From JACCZX01 sp963710675 (GTDB taxonomy: Bacteria > Pseudomonadota > Gammaproteobacteria > Burkholderiales > Burkholderiaceae_F): DNA of 64,000 bases. The notes under the pieces are model-generated. The model was not told the origin of the DNA and ran no database searches. It saw only the letters and a list, made by a program, of their open reading frames with translations. A program made the position numbers and the translations under genes. Positions within the stretch are counted from its first letter, which is position 1; each line of letters opens with the position of its first letter. Shown here one piece after another: positions 29,201-40,049 of the stretch. The DNA lies in NCBI GenBank assembly GCA_963710675.1, contig CAVQBE010000015.1, positions 114,574 through 178,573 of the forward strand, in the 5' to 3' direction.

Positions 29201-30259
29201 GTAATCGCACCGGTGGCTGCATTCAGTGAAAGCCCCGCCGGCAAGGTGCCTGCGGAGACGCTGAACGTATACGAGCCAGTGCCACCCGTTGCGCTGACTG
29301 GTCTGCGAGTAGGCGACACCCACTGTGCCATTGGGCAACGTCGCCGGATTGACAGTGATCGCCGGATTGATCGTGACGCTGTAAGCGCGCGCGTTGCTGG
29401 CACCGAGACCATCGGTTGCCGTGATCGTGAAGTTCGAAGTCGCGGCAGTGGTTGGCGTGCCGGTAATCGCACCCGTGGCCGCATTCAGCGACAGCCCTGC
29501 CGGCAGACTGCCTGCAGAGACACTGAACGTGTAAGAGCCATTGCCACCGGTGGCACTGACGGTTTGCGAGTAAGCAGTGCCGACCGTGCCGTTCGGCAGC
29601 GTTGCCGGGTTGACGGTAATCGCGGACGCGCTGGTTGTCCCGGAGTAGGCCCGTGAACCCGTCGAATCCGCGGCGTCGATTGCGCTGATCGTGAAGCTGA
29701 ATGCACCGGCCGTCGTTGGTGTTCCGCTGATCACGCCGGTAGAGGCATTCAGCGTTAACCCCGCGGGTAATGCTCCGGCCGAGACGCTGTATGTATACGG
29801 TCCCAGGCCGCCCGACGCGGTGATCGCCTGGTTGTACGGCGTGCCGACCGTTGGATTTGGAACGCTTACCGGTGCAATCGTCAACGTAGTGCAGGTTCCT
29901 GCGGGACCCGCGGTGACATTGATCGCTAGTCGATCGTTGCCGACAAAAGTCGCGACGATGGGCGATGCCGAAGAGTCGGTAATGGTGATGATCTGACGAT
30001 TGTTTCCATTGGCTTCATTACAGCTGATTGCACCGGTGAGCGTGCCACCGGCTGACATCGTCAGGTTGTTCGGAATGTCGATCGGTGCGACGAGTGCGAA
30101 CGTATACGGCGCGGTGCCGCCGGTAACCGTGATCGTGTGGCTGTACGCAACGCCGCGCTGCGCTGACGGCAAGCTCTGCTCAATCGTCAAGCCGTTGACG
30201 GTCGCTATAGCGAACGCCGGACCAGCGATCAAGGCCATGAGCAACAACAGCGCTCGCAC
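23285..30259 (-). CDS. Giant Ig-repeat autotransporter-like adhesin (many frame breaks)
   Basis: This gene of about 7 kb (expected product ~2,300 residues) starts at GTG 30259 with signal peptide MRALLLLMALIAGPAFA. Two diverged Ig-like (He_PIG-type) units follow, then eighteen near-identical 87-residue units of the type ATLPNGTVGVAYSQTVSATG ... SLPAGLSLNAATGAITGTPT, then two or three diverged units. The C-terminal ~300 residues have alternating strand-rich sequence (LVVGATLGYGHDSTDVDPNG, GVFIDAMAGYGRLSYDAS) of an autotransporter beta-barrel. The natural end, reached after a frame break near 23,395, is TRALLRAAF with a terminal Phe as expected for outer-membrane proteins. The protein is probably exported and surface-exposed. 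Single-base insertions break the frame in most repeat units, so the assembled sequence cannot be translated directly. Confidence 0.8.
24879..29598 (-). repeat. Eighteen tandem 261-bp coding repeats
   Basis: Using the conserved AACGTCGC/AGCGTCGC step as anchor, copies recur at 24879, 25141, 25402, 25666, 25927, 26190, 26452, 26715, 26976, 27241, 27504, 27767, 28030, 28290, 28551, 28812, 29074, 29337 and 29598. Spacing is 260-265 bases (mean 262.2) where 87 codons would give 261. The units are very similar at DNA level over the whole length, which suggests recent expansion or gene conversion. The excess of 21 bases over 18 units reflects mainly single-base insertions. Confidence 0.93.
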
Positions 30260-30569
30260 GTATCCATCGCATCAAGCCGCGACGCGTAGACCGCCGCGCC
30301 TTGACCAGGCACATCGCTTTGCTTTCGATCGTGAGTCGCCGCGGCCTGCGCTGCGCCGCTACCTTCCGTGTGCATCAAATCCCCACAGCAAGCGGTACTT
30401 GCTGCCCTCGTAGTTGCTGATGTGCCATGCGGCTAAGCGCCACATGGCATTCAGGGAAGGGATTTTTTCAGTGAGGAGGGAAGCGCAATCGAGGCCGCTT
30501 CCAGAGGTTTAGTGCCCTATTCGTGGGATGCGTCAGCGCACTTCCTACAAGATCGCGTACGACAAAAAC
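30260..30569. other. Intergenic region between RND pump and adhesin
   Basis: This 310-base gap lies between the RND permease stop and the adhesin start, both on the minus strand. I see no gene, tRNA or clear terminator in it. Frames upstream of the adhesin start are open for a short way, so an N-terminal extension of the signal region by a frame break cannot be excluded. The promoter for the adhesin should lie here but I cannot place it. Confidence 0.5.
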
Positions 30570-33500
30570 CTACTCAGCGCCAGCGCCGTGGGACGCAGGC
30601 GTTTCATCACAAATCTCTTCGTGATGGTGCGATCCCAGCCAACGCCCAAGCGCCTGCTCCATCAGCGTGTACATCGTCGGCACGACGTAGAGCGTCAGCA
30701 ACGTTCCGAACGTCAGTCCGCCAACGATCACCCATCCGATCTGAATCCGGCTCTCTGCGCCTGCGCCGGATGACAGCGCCAGCGGAACGGCACCGAGCAC
30801 CATGGCGCCGGTCGTCATCAAAATCGGCCGCAGCCGCAACACCGCCGATTGACGGACCGCGTCGAACAATTGCTCGCCACGCTCCTGCAACTGGTTGGCG
30901 AACTCGACGATCAAAATCCCGTGCTTTGTAATCAACCCGATCAACGTGATCATGCCGATCTGGCTGTAGATGTTCCAGGTTCCCCCGGTCATCCATAGGG
31001 CGAACAGCGCACCGGCCGCGGACAGCGGTACCGACAGCAAGATGACGAACGGGTCGGCAAAGCTCTCGAACTGCGCAGCGAGCACCAGGTAGATAAAGAT
31101 CAACGCGAGCACCAAGGTCAGATAAAAGCCGCCGCTCGAATCACGAAACTCCCGTGACTGGCCGTTCAGATCGGTCAGGGCATCGGGCGGCAGCACCCGG
31201 CGCGCGGTCTCATCCATCATTCTCAATGCGTCGCCGATCGTATAGCCGGGCGCAAGGTTGGCGGTGATCGTGACTGCGCGCAACCGCTGAAAGTGGTTCA
31301 ACGAGGATGGCGAAACGCCCTCGAGCACGGTGACCACATTGGCCAACTGAACCATCGAACCGTCGCGTGCCCTTACGTAAATATCGCTGATGTCGTTCGG
31401 TCGGCTTCGATCGCGCGGTGCCACCTGCACGATCACATCGTATTGCTCGCCGTCTTTCTTGAAGCGTGTGATCTGGCTGCCACCCAGCATCGTCTGCAAC
31501 GTGCGGCCGACCGCTTCGACGGGAATTCCGAGATCCCCTAGCTTGTCGCGATTGACATCGACCCTTAATTCGGGGGTGTTCAGACGAAGATCGGACTGGG
31601 GATTTTGCAGCATCCCGGTTTTCGAAATTTCGGCGATGAACTGTGCCGCGATGTCGTCAAGTTCTGTGTAGGGCACCTGAGCCATGATGACGTACTCGAC
31701 CGGCAGAGAGCGGAAGGACTGCCCGAGCGACGGCGGGTTGACGGCAAAGCCGATGATGCCGGGCAGATTCTGAAATTGCTGGTTCAACTCGCGGGCGATG
31801 TCCTGTTGCTTGCGCGTGCGTTCTTCCCATGGCTTAAGGCGCAGCACGCCGGTGCCGAAGTCGACCGACGGAAACCCTGCGATTGCGTTGTAGGCCGAAG
31901 CCTCGGGAATCTTGGCAAACATAGCTTCGACCGGGCGCAGTTGCTCTGACGTGTATTCCACAGTTGCGCCCGGCGGCGATTGCATGCGGCCGAATATCAC
32001 ACCTCGATCTTCCAAAGGCGCCAGCTCCGAACGCAGCAAGGTGAAGAAGAACACGCCGAGCCCGGCAGTGACGAGCCAAACGGCGACGACGATCCAGCGG
32101 CGGTCGAGCAACCAGCCGAGAGATCGCGCGTAGCCGTTGGTCATCGCAGTGAGCCAGCCCTCGACCATCGTGAAAATGCGGCCGTGCTTTTGCTCGTGTT
32201 TCAAAAGCTTGCTGCACATCATCGGCGACAAGGTCAGCGCGACGAAGCCGGACACCAGCACCGCGCCTGCAAGTGTCAGCGCGAATTCGATAAAGAGCCG
32301 TCCGGTACGCCCTGTTGCAAAGGCCAGCGGCGCAAACACTGCCGTCAGCGTCAACGTCATCGCGATCACCGCGAAGCCAATCTCCTTGATGCCCTTCACT
32401 GCCGCGGCGACGCGATCCATGCCGGACTCGACGTTGCGGTAGATGTTTTCCAGCACGACGATCGCGTCGTCGACCACCAAACCGATCGCCAACACCATAG
32501 CCAGCAAGGTCAACGTGTTGACGGTGAAGCCGAACGCATACATCAAAGCGAACGAGCCGACCAGCGCAAGCGGAATTGTCACCAGCGGAATCAGCGTCGC
32601 GCGAACGTTGCGCAGGAAAAAGAAGATCACCAGCGCGACCAGCACCACCGCCTCGGTAACCGTCGTGAATACCGAGCGAATCGATCGGTCGATAAACACC
32701 GAGGAGTCGTAACTGACATTGATGCTCATGCCGGGCGGCAGGCTCGGATTGATCTTCGCAAGCTCAGCCCGCAGCGCCTTGGATAGATCGAGCGGATTGG
32801 CGACAGCCTGTTTGATCAACCCCATATTGATTGCAGGCTGGCCGTTGTAGCGCGCGATCACGCGCTCGCTGACTGCGCCCACTGCGATATCCGCGACGTC
32901 GCGCAGCCGTACCGGGTAGCCCTTAACGTTCGCAACGATCAAATTCTCGAACTGCTCGCGCGTGCTGACATCCGTCGTTGCGACAATCGAAAATTCGCGT
33001 TGCGCCGATTCGATGCGGCCCGGATGGCAGCTCGAGGTTCTGGCGCCGCAGCGCGTTTTCGACGTCCTGCGGTGTCAAGCCGTACCCGGCCAGGCGATCG
33101 CGATCGACGTTAATGCGCATTGACGTGACGCGCTCGCCGAAAATTCTGACGTCGGCGGCGCCGGGCAGCACCGATAGCCGCGGCTTTACGTAGCGCGTCA
33201 GGTAATCGGACACCTCCAGCGGCGTACGTCCACCAGCCGCCACCGCCATCCAGATGATGGGGAATGCATCGGCTTCGACCTTCGCGATTACCGGCTCGTC
33301 GACCGTTTCGGGCAATCGAGCGCGCACGCGCGCCACCTTGTCGCGCACGTCGGCTGCCGCCGAATCCGGATCACGCGTAATGCGGAAGCGCACATCGATG
33401 TTGCTGCGCTCGGAGCGGGAGCTTGACGTCATCAACTCGACGCCTTCGATGCCGGCCAGCGAATCTTCGAGAATCTTGGTGACCTGCGATTCAATAACAT

Positions 33501-33669
33501 CGGCCGACGCGCCGGGATACGTCGTGTTGACGCTTACGATCGGCTCGTCGATCCGCGGATACTCGCGCACGGCGAGCCGCGTGTACGAAATTGCGCCGAT
33601 CACCAGCACAAGAAGTGACAGCACCGTCGACAACACCGGGCGGCGTATGCAGAGCTCGAACAGACTCAT
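30570..33669 (-). CDS. RND multidrug efflux permease, HAE-1 type (one frameshift)
   Basis: This gene of about 1,033 codons encodes an inner-membrane proton-driven RND pump of the AcrB/MexB class. It starts MSLFELCIRRPVLSTVLSLL, with the typical NTTYPGASADVIESQVTKIL and DPDSAAADVRDKVARVRARL of the pore domain. Later come the transmembrane motif LAIGLVVDDAIVVLENIYRN and SPMMCSKLL, and a second permease half from about residue 540. The frame breaks near 33,020 (after NALRRQNLELPSG). The start overlaps the adaptor stop. The substrate range is unknown. Confidence 0.92.
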
Positions 33670-34891
33670 GCGAACACCTTCACACTCGCCATGGCAGCCT
33701 TCAGCGGCGCAGCTTTCTGTTCAATTTTGCCGCTGCCCTCGCCCTTCGGTGCCCCGGGCACGGTACCCGGCACACTGGGCGTCACCACTCGCACCGGTTG
33801 ACCGTCACGCGACAAGCGCATGCCAGCGGTCACGACCTGGTCACCGCTTGTGAGCCCGTCGACGATTTCCACCAGCGCCTCGCGACGCACTCCGATTTTC
33901 ACCGCGACGCGACGTGCTTGCCCGTCGACGACTTTGTAGACGAAAAACTCGGCGCCCTGCGGCACGATCGCTTCCTCGGGTACCAGCAGCGCATTGGCAC
34001 GCTCGCCGACGATCACGCGCACGCGCACGAACATGCCTGGACGAAGCTTGCCCGCGGTGTTCTCCAATTTCGCCCGAATCTCCAGCGACCGCCCGTTGGC
34101 ATCCACCCTGGGATTGATCGCATCGATCGCTCCGGCGAAACGCTCGCCCGGCAGCGCGTCAGCCACGACTTCGATGCCCTGCCCGACCTTGATCTGCGTC
34201 AGATTGCGTTCGGGCAATCGAAAGTCGACCTTCAGGATGCGCACGTCTTCCACGTTGACCAGGTCGGTGCCATCCTTGACGTAATCGCCAAGGCTCACGC
34301 TGCGTATGCCGACCACGCCGTCGAACGGCGCAACGATGCGCATCTTTGACGACCTCGCCTGCGCCAGCTTCAATTTCGCCTCGGCGACCTGAGCGTTGGA
34401 CGCGGCCGTATCTTGTGCGCTCGAGCTGATGAACTTGCGGCTCGCCAGATCCTCGCTGCGCTTCAGGTTCGACAACGCGAGGTCATACTCGGCCTTCATT
34501 TGCGCGACTTCTGCTTCGTTCAGCGCGTTGTCGAGCGCGATCAGCATCTGCCCCTTCCGTACCACCTGTCCGTCCTTGAAGCCGATCGCAGAAATTCGGC
34601 CCGACACCTCAGGGCGAAGGATCACGCTTTCGTTGGACTGCAGCGAACCGACCGCCTGCAAATCTTCCTGCACGGTCGTCGGCTTGACCTGAAACACCTC
34701 AACGGCAATCGGCGCGGCGGCAGCACCTTTGGCCGCACCCGGCAATGATTTCGACGAATCTGGAGCTGCTGAGCCTTTGACCCCGGCGACCGCGTTCGGT
34801 CCGGCGTCAGCCGATCCACCGCAAAATAGGCGAGAACCGCGACGGTCACTAAGGCAACGACCGCCACAACGGTGGTTCGATTTCTTTTCAT
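33666..34891 (-). CDS. RND periplasmic adaptor (one frameshift)
   Basis: This membrane-fusion protein serves the RND pump. The N-terminus MKRNRTTVVAVVALVTVAVL is a membrane anchor starting at 34891. The frame breaks near 34,800, after which PGAAKGAAAAPIAVEVFQV and the rest follow. The conserved adaptor pattern is present: VILRPEVSGRISAIGFKDGQ, a lipoyl half-motif MRIVAPFDGVVGIRSVSLGD, an alpha-hairpin, and a beta-barrel with LVPEEAIVPQGAEFFVYKV. It is co-directional with and overlaps the permease, forming an adaptor-permease operon. An outer-membrane channel gene is not in the window. Confidence 0.9.
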
Positions 34892-34951
34892 ATCGAGACG
34901 CTGCGCGCTGCGCAACTTGGAGATCGAATTTAGCACCCGCAGCCGGGTGCG

Positions 34952-35474
34952 TTACGCTGAATAGTCAGATGCAGACACCGAGTCGACGCCTAGGTTCGCC
35001 AATTCGTCGGCTCGCTCGTTTCCAACGTTGCCGGAGTGACCGCGTACCCAGCGCCACTCAATCTCGTGCCTGCCCGCGGCGTCAGAACAGCCGCTGCCAC
35101 AGGTCGGCATTTTTGACCGGCTTCTTGCTGGCAGTTTTCCAGCCACGCTGCATCCACGCCGGCAGCCACTCGGTAATGCCCAATCGGACGTATTGAGAAT
35201 CGGTGTGCACGATAACGTGGCAGCGGCGCTTCAGCGAACCCAGCGCCTCGATCACCGCCGTCAGCTCCATCCGGTTGTTGGTCGTCGGATTCTCGCCTCC
35301 AAACAACTCTTTCTGGCGATCGCCGTGCATCAGCAACGCGCCCCAGCCGCCGGGCCCGGGATTCCCTTTGCACGCGCCATCCGTATATATATGGACAGGG
35401 GAGCCGGATGCGTCCTGCGGTCGCACCGGCAACGGTTTCTTGGGGATCAGATCTATCTTTCGTGCGTGCCTCAT
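34952..35474 (-). CDS. rnhA: Ribonuclease HI (one frameshift)
   Basis: This enzyme degrades the RNA of RNA-DNA hybrids. The four acidic active-site residues are in place: VHIYTDGACKGNPGPG (Asp), TNNRMELTAVIEAL (Glu), IVHTDSQYVRLGI (Asp) and, after the frame break, NVGNERADELANLGV (Asp). The break is near 35,090, after DLWQRLF, where the family normally continues without interruption. About 20 residues precede the core domain. It overlaps the stop of the methyltransferase gene upstream. Confidence 0.92.
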
Positions 35475-36310
35475 CGGCGCGCAGCAGCGCGCACGCCGTC
35501 GTTTGCTGCATCAGGTGCGTCGATCACCGCGGAACTCGAATCGCTGGTCAGAAACGTCCGAGTGGTAGCCGCAGGTGCGAGCCGTCGTGCCGGCTCCTCC
35601 TTGCCCTTCCACACCGCGCCGATCAGCCGCATCCCGCGAACTCGTTTGACGGCGCTCAGCATGTAGATCGCGCCCAGGAACGGCCACCAGCGATCGCCCG
35701 CCTTCTCCATGAACTGCCAGCGCGCAAGCCAACGCTCCTGACGTACCGACGGTACGTAGCAACCGTAGCGCCCCCGCTCAACGTCGAACGACAGCAGCTT
35801 TAACCAGTCTTTTATTCGCGGCAGCGTCAAAAAGCGTCCTTCGCGCGGCAGATAAGGCGCAGCACCCAGCCGAGTCAGGTACTGCCGGATACCCCACAGG
35901 CTGATCGGGTTAAAACCGGTAATGACGACATGTCCCTCGGGCACCAGCACCCTCTCGACCTCTCGAAGTACCTGGTGCGGATCCTCGGTGAACTCGAGAA
36001 TATGCGGCATCACAACGAGATCGATCGAGTGTGTCGCGAATGGCAGCTCTTCGTAGCGATTGATGACCGCCACTTTCGGATGTCCGCTGCTGTAAGTCAC
36101 TTCGGGCGCACGATCAGCGGCACAGAAGCGAAGTGGCATACGGTTTTCGCGCAGCGCGTCGATATCGGGCAGCCCGAGCTGCAGCGCGTGATAGCCGAAG
36201 ATATCAACGACAGCCGCGTCCAGCTGCGTCTGCTCCCAGTCGAGCACGTACTGGCCGGCGGACGAGCTCAGAAACTCGGATAACCTCACAATCGATGCGT
36301 CTTCGCTCAT
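35471..36310 (-). CDS. SAM-dependent methyltransferase next to rnhA
   Basis: This class I methyltransferase of about 279 residues starts MSEDASIVRLSEFLSS. The core has INRYEELPFATHSIDLVVMP (motif 2/3), ILEFTEDPHQVLREVERVLV (motif 4/5) and GHVVITGFNPISLWGIRQYL. This gene precedes rnhA in many beta- and gammaproteobacteria and is conserved there, although its substrate is not established. It is 24 bases from and divergent to gloB. Confidence 0.85.
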   Translation of the reverse strand: MSEDASIVRLSEFLSSSAGQYVLDWEQTQLDAAVVDIFGYHALQLGLPDIDALRENRMPLRFCAADRAPEVTYSSGHPKVAVINRYEELPFATHSIDLVVMPHILEFTEDPHQVLREVERVLVPEGHVVITGFNPISLWGIRQYLTRLGAAPYLPREGRFLTLPRIKDWLKLLSFDVERGRYGCYVPSVRQERWLARWQFMEKAGDRWWPFLGAIYMLSAVKRVRGMRLIGAVWKGKEEPARRLAPAATTRTFLTSDSSSAVIDAPDAANDGVRAAARR

Positions 36311-36334
36311 TATCCCGCTCAATGCGTCTAACCG

Positions 36335-37116
36335 ATGTCTGACCTGATCATCACGCCGGTACCGGCGTTCAAAGACAACTACATATGGCTGCTTACGCGT
36401 GGCAACGAGGCTGCGGTCGTCGATCCCGGTGACGCGGCGCCTGTCATCCGGCGCCCTCGACGCGCAGAAACTTCAACTAAGGGCGATTCTAGCGACGCAT
36501 CACCACGCTGACCATGTCGGCGGCTTGGTCGCGCTGAAGCAACGCTACTCGTCCATCGCGTACGGGCCCGCGCGTGAAAGCGTTGCGCAGCTTGATCAGC
36601 GGCTGGCCACGGGCGATCACATCAATGTGCTCGGCGCGCGTTTTGACGTCATCGACATTCCAGGTCATACCGCTGGCCACATCGCGTTTTTCGCAGCGGC
36701 GTTAAAGCCCCCTGCGCTGTTCTGCGGCGACACGCTGTTCGCTTGCGGCTGCGGCCGGCTTTTTGAAGGCACGCCCGAACAAATGCTGGCCTCACTCGAC
36801 GCGCTCGCCGAACTGCCGGCAACCACACGTGTTTACTGCGGGCACGAATACACGGTCGCGAACATCCGCTTCGCCCTTGAAGTCGAACCGAATAACCGCG
36901 AGTTGCAAACACGCGCAGCGATGGCGACCGCGATGCGCAAGCGCGGTGAACCGACGCTGCCATCAACGATAGGACTCGAACTCGAGACCAACCCTTTCAT
37001 GCGCTGCGATGTTCCATCCGTCCGCGCCGCTGCGTCAGCGGTCGAGCCGCGGCGCGGGATTCGCGCGAGTCTCGACGTTTGCGGCGATTCGCAGTTGGAA
37101 AGACGGATTCCGCTAG
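36335..37116 (+). CDS. gloB: Hydroxyacylglutathione hydrolase, glyoxalase II (two frameshifts)
   Basis: This metallo-beta-lactamase-fold enzyme cleaves S-lactoylglutathione to D-lactate and glutathione. It starts MSDLIITPVPAFKDNYIWLL. The metal motif ILATHHHADHVGG and further ligands in DIPGHTAGH, FCGDTLFACGCGRLF and VYCGHEYTVANIRF are present. One break is near 36,440 (before LDAQKLQLRAILATH). A second near 37,040 restores the normal C-terminus FAAIRSWKDGFR and a stop at 37116. It is part of the conserved block with methyltransferase and rnhA on one side and mltD on the other. Confidence 0.92.
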
Positions 37117-37141
37117 CCCTTTCGGCATAGGAAAACGTAAC

Positions 37142-37171
37142 TTGACGCCCTTTCCGCGTTCTACCTACACT
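37142..37171 (+). promoter_or_regulatory. Candidate sigma-70 promoter for mltD
   Basis: TTGACG at 37142-37147 and TACACT at 37166-37171 are separated by 18 bases, close to the -35/-10 consensus. They lie just after the gloB stop and 27 bases before the mltD start at 37198. The spacing and placement fit a promoter; activity is inferred from sequence only. Confidence 0.45.
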
Positions 37172-37197
37172 GCCTTGAACACTGTATATCTTTCAAC

Positions 37198-38798
37198 ATG
37201 CTTCTTTCACGAAGATCAGCGACCTTCTGGTTTGCCTTTGGCATCTGTTGCACGTGGCTGGCGGGTTGCGCTAGCACCGGCGGCGAGTTGCGAACGCCAA
37301 GTCCGGTTCTAATCCCCACCGCACCCGCCGCACCCTCCGCCCCAGCCCCTTCCGCAGTTCCTCCAGCCTCTTCACCCACCACCCCAAGTACTCAGGCACC
37401 TGCCGCGACGCCTGCGCCGTCGATCCGTAGTGCCGGTAATCGTCGTTCCAGATAACGCGCCGGTGCCGCTTGTGCAGCGCTCCTCGCCACCGCCGATGCG
37501 CGACTTATGGGAGCGCATCCGGCTCGGCTTCAAAATGCCCGATCTCGAGACCAAGCTGGCAGAAGATCGCACTCGCTGGTATGCAAGCCAGCCCGATTAT
37601 TTCGCGCGCATGACGCAGCGTTCGAGCCGCTATCTGTTTCATATCGTCGAGGAGATCGAACGGCGCAACATGCCAACCGAGCTCGCTTTGCTTCCGTTCG
37701 TAGAGAGCGCCTTCGTGCCTGAGGCGTTTTCGTCCGCCAAGGCTGCCGGACTGTGGCAATTCATTCCTTCGACGGGCCGCAACTACGACCTCGAACAGAA
37801 CATGTGGAAGGATGAGCGGCGCGACGTCGTCGAATCCACGCGCGCCGCACTCGACTACCTGCAGAAGCTGCACGACATGTTCGGAGACTGGCATCTCGCG
37901 CTCGCCTCCTACAACTGGGGCGAAGGCGCCGTATCGCGAGCGATTGCGAAGAACCGTCGAGCCGGCAAACCGGCGCGCTATACGGATCTGAAGATGCCAA
38001 AGGAAACGCAGTACTACGTGCCGAAGTTGCAGGCGGTCAAGAACATCGTGGCCGACCCGGCGAAACACGGCGTCGTGCTGCCGCCGATTGATAACGCACC
38101 GTATTTCATCGCAGTCCATAAGACGCGCGACATCGATGTCGACACCGCAGCAAAGCTGGCTGAGATGAAGGTCGACGACTTTCGTGCATTGAATCCTGCC
38201 TTTAACCGGCCGGTGATACTGGGCGCGGGTGGCGGTGCGCAGCTGCTGCTGCCCGCAACCAAGGTGGAGAGATTTCAGGCGAATCTTGCCGCGTGGGAGT
38301 CGACCGGCCAGCCGCTCGCGAGCTGGACGACGTACCAGACCGGCGCCTCCGATACGCTGGCTTCGCTAGCTAAGCGAGCTGGCATCAGTGAAGAGCAACT
38401 ACGCGATGCGAATCAGATACCGCCGCGCTATCGGCTCGCCACGGGCTCGACGATCCTGATTCCTCGCGATGAAACTATGGAGTCCGATATTCCAGCGGCC
38501 AGTCTCGACGGACGCGTCGCACTGGTGCCGGAGCAGGCAAATCTGCGAAAGGTTACGTATAGAGTGCGGCGTGGCGATACAGTCACAAGTGTCGCGCAGC
38601 CGCTGGAACGTGCTTGCGAAGGACTTGATCATCTGGAACCGGCTGACGTCGCAGGCTTTGTTCGCAGGCCAGCGACTTGAATTGACGGTGCCGGCGGCGC
38701 AAGCTCGCAGCCGCACGTCAAAGAAAGGGGCGCGCACAGCGCGCAAGCCTGCAACAACCAGCAGCGTTCGCGCGCCGGTTCGCAAGCGGTCGTATTGA
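37198..38798 (+). CDS. mltD: Membrane-bound lytic transglycosylase D with LysM domains (two frameshifts)
   Basis: This lipoprotein starts MLLSRRSATFWFAF with lipobox LAGCAS. A Pro/Ala-rich linker follows, then a lytic-transglycosylase SLT domain (LPFVESAFVPEAFSSAKAAG with the catalytic Glu, GLWQFIPSTGRNYDL, LASYNWGEGAVSRAIAKN). C-terminal LysM repeats bind peptidoglycan (TGASDTLASLAKRAGIS and TYRVRRGDTVTSVA). Frame breaks near 37,430 (before VPVIVVPDNAPVP) and near 38,610 (inside the last LysM). It cleaves murein glycan strands in the periplasm. Its position just before fabI is typical of betaproteobacteria. Confidence 0.9.
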
Positions 38799-38809
38799 GA
38801 TAGGGTGAG

Positions 38810-39601
38810 ATGGGGTTTCTGGCCGGCAAGCGCCTGCTGATCACCGGTGTTCTTTCGAATCGTTCGATTGCCTACGGCATCGCGCAAGCGTGCAAGCGCG
38901 AAGGAGCCGAGCTGGCGTTCACCTATGTCGGCGAGCGCTTTCGCGAGCGCATCGTCGAGATTGCGGCGCAGTTCGGATCTGATCTGGTCTATGACATGGA
39001 TGTCGGAGATGACGCCCAGATCGCCGCTGCCTTTGATGCACTGAAGCAGCGCTGGGACGGACTCGACGGCCTCGTGCATTCGATCGGTTTCGCGCCGCGC
39101 GAAGCGATTGCGGGTGATTTCGTTGAAGGGCTGTCGCGCGAAAGTTTTCGAATAGCGCACGATATTTCTTCGTACAGCTTTCCCGCGCTCGCGAAGGCGG
39201 CATTGCCGCTGATGGAGGGGCGCAAGGCGTCGCTGCTGACGCTGACCTACCTCGGGTCGACACGCGCCGTCGCAAACTACAACACGATGGGTCTGGCCAA
39301 GGCGAGCCTGGAAGCGAGCGTGCGTTACCTGGCAGCCAGCCTCGGTCCGCGCGGCATTCGCGTCAACGGTATTTCGGCCGGCCCAATTCGAACGCTCGCC
39401 GCAGCGGGCATCAAGGGGTTTTCGAAGATTTTGTCGGCGGTTGAGAGCACCGCGCCCTTGCGGCGCAACGTGACGATCGAAGACGTCGGTAACGTGGCGG
39501 CATTTTTGCTATCTGATCTTGCGGCTGGCATCACCGCCGAGATCACCCACGTCGATGGCGGGTTCAATGCCATGATGGGATTGCCGCTGGAAACTGAATA
39601 A
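38810..39601 (+). CDS. fabI: Enoyl-[acyl-carrier-protein] reductase (NADH), FabI
   Basis: This 263-residue short-chain dehydrogenase catalyses the last step of each fatty-acid elongation cycle. It starts MGFLAGKRLLITGVLSNRSI with the FabI-type dinucleotide motif. The active-site Tyr/Lys pair lies in AVANYNTMGLAKASLEASVR, and ISAGPIRTLAAAGIKGF is the FabI substrate-binding-helix motif. FabI is the target of triclosan and isoniazid-type inhibitors in other bacteria. The frame is intact. Confidence 0.95.
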   Translation: MGFLAGKRLLITGVLSNRSIAYGIAQACKREGAELAFTYVGERFRERIVEIAAQFGSDLVYDMDVGDDAQIAAAFDALKQRWDGLDGLVHSIGFAPREAIAGDFVEGLSRESFRIAHDISSYSFPALAKAALPLMEGRKASLLTLTYLGSTRAVANYNTMGLAKASLEASVRYLAASLGPRGIRVNGISAGPIRTLAAAGIKGFSKILSAVESTAPLRRNVTIEDVGNVAAFLLSDLAAGITAEITHVDGGFNAMMGLPLETE

Positions 39602-39612
39602 TGGAGAAAGAG

Positions 39613-40026
39613 ATGGCTACCGCCGCCGACCTCGATATCAAGATGGACGCAACGTCGCTGTATCGCGAGGAGATTTATACCGATCGACGCATCGGAACGA
39701 TTCGCGCGATGATTCCCGTCACTTCGAAGGGCGACCCCGACACGGCGCGCGAAACACTGTACATAGGTGAGGCGCAGATCATGACGCAGATGGGGCCGCT
39801 GCCGGTCACGTTCGAAATCGACGCGACCTCGTTGGACAGCGCGGTCACCGGTTACGCAAAGGCCGCCAAGGCGGCGGTCGAACGCACTGTCAACGAGTTG
39901 CAGGAGCTGCGGCGCCAAAGCGCTTCGTCGCTGGTGTTGCCGGGTCAAGGCGGGGGTGCATTCGGCCCCGGCGGAATGGGCGGCGTCGGCGGGCTTAGCG
40001 GCGGCGGAAAGATTCAAATTCCGTAG
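39613..40026 (+). CDS. Conserved hypothetical protein with Gly-rich tail
   Basis: This is a protein of about 137 residues. I chose the ATG at 39613 because GGAGAAAGAG immediately precedes it. A charged N-terminal domain (IKMDATSLYREEIYTDRRIG; TLYIGEAQIMTQMGPLPVTF) is followed by a long helix (AKAAVERTVNELQELRRQ) and a glycine-rich tail (GGAFGPGGMGGVGGLSGGG). No secretion signal is present. I have seen similar small cytoplasmic proteins in other betaproteobacteria but no function is known. It lies 12 bases after fabI and may be co-transcribed. Confidence 0.7.
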   Translation: MATAADLDIKMDATSLYREEIYTDRRIGTIRAMIPVTSKGDPDTARETLYIGEAQIMTQMGPLPVTFEIDATSLDSAVTGYAKAAKAAVERTVNELQELRRQSASSLVLPGQGGGAFGPGGMGGVGGLSGGGKIQIP

Positions 40027-40049
40027 CCGGCGAACGGGTGCGACGCTCT

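Noticed and set aside
24879..29598. Regular repeats read as a CRISPR array
   Set aside because: The unit is 261 bases, encodes an Ig-like domain and has no unique spacers or cas genes nearby.
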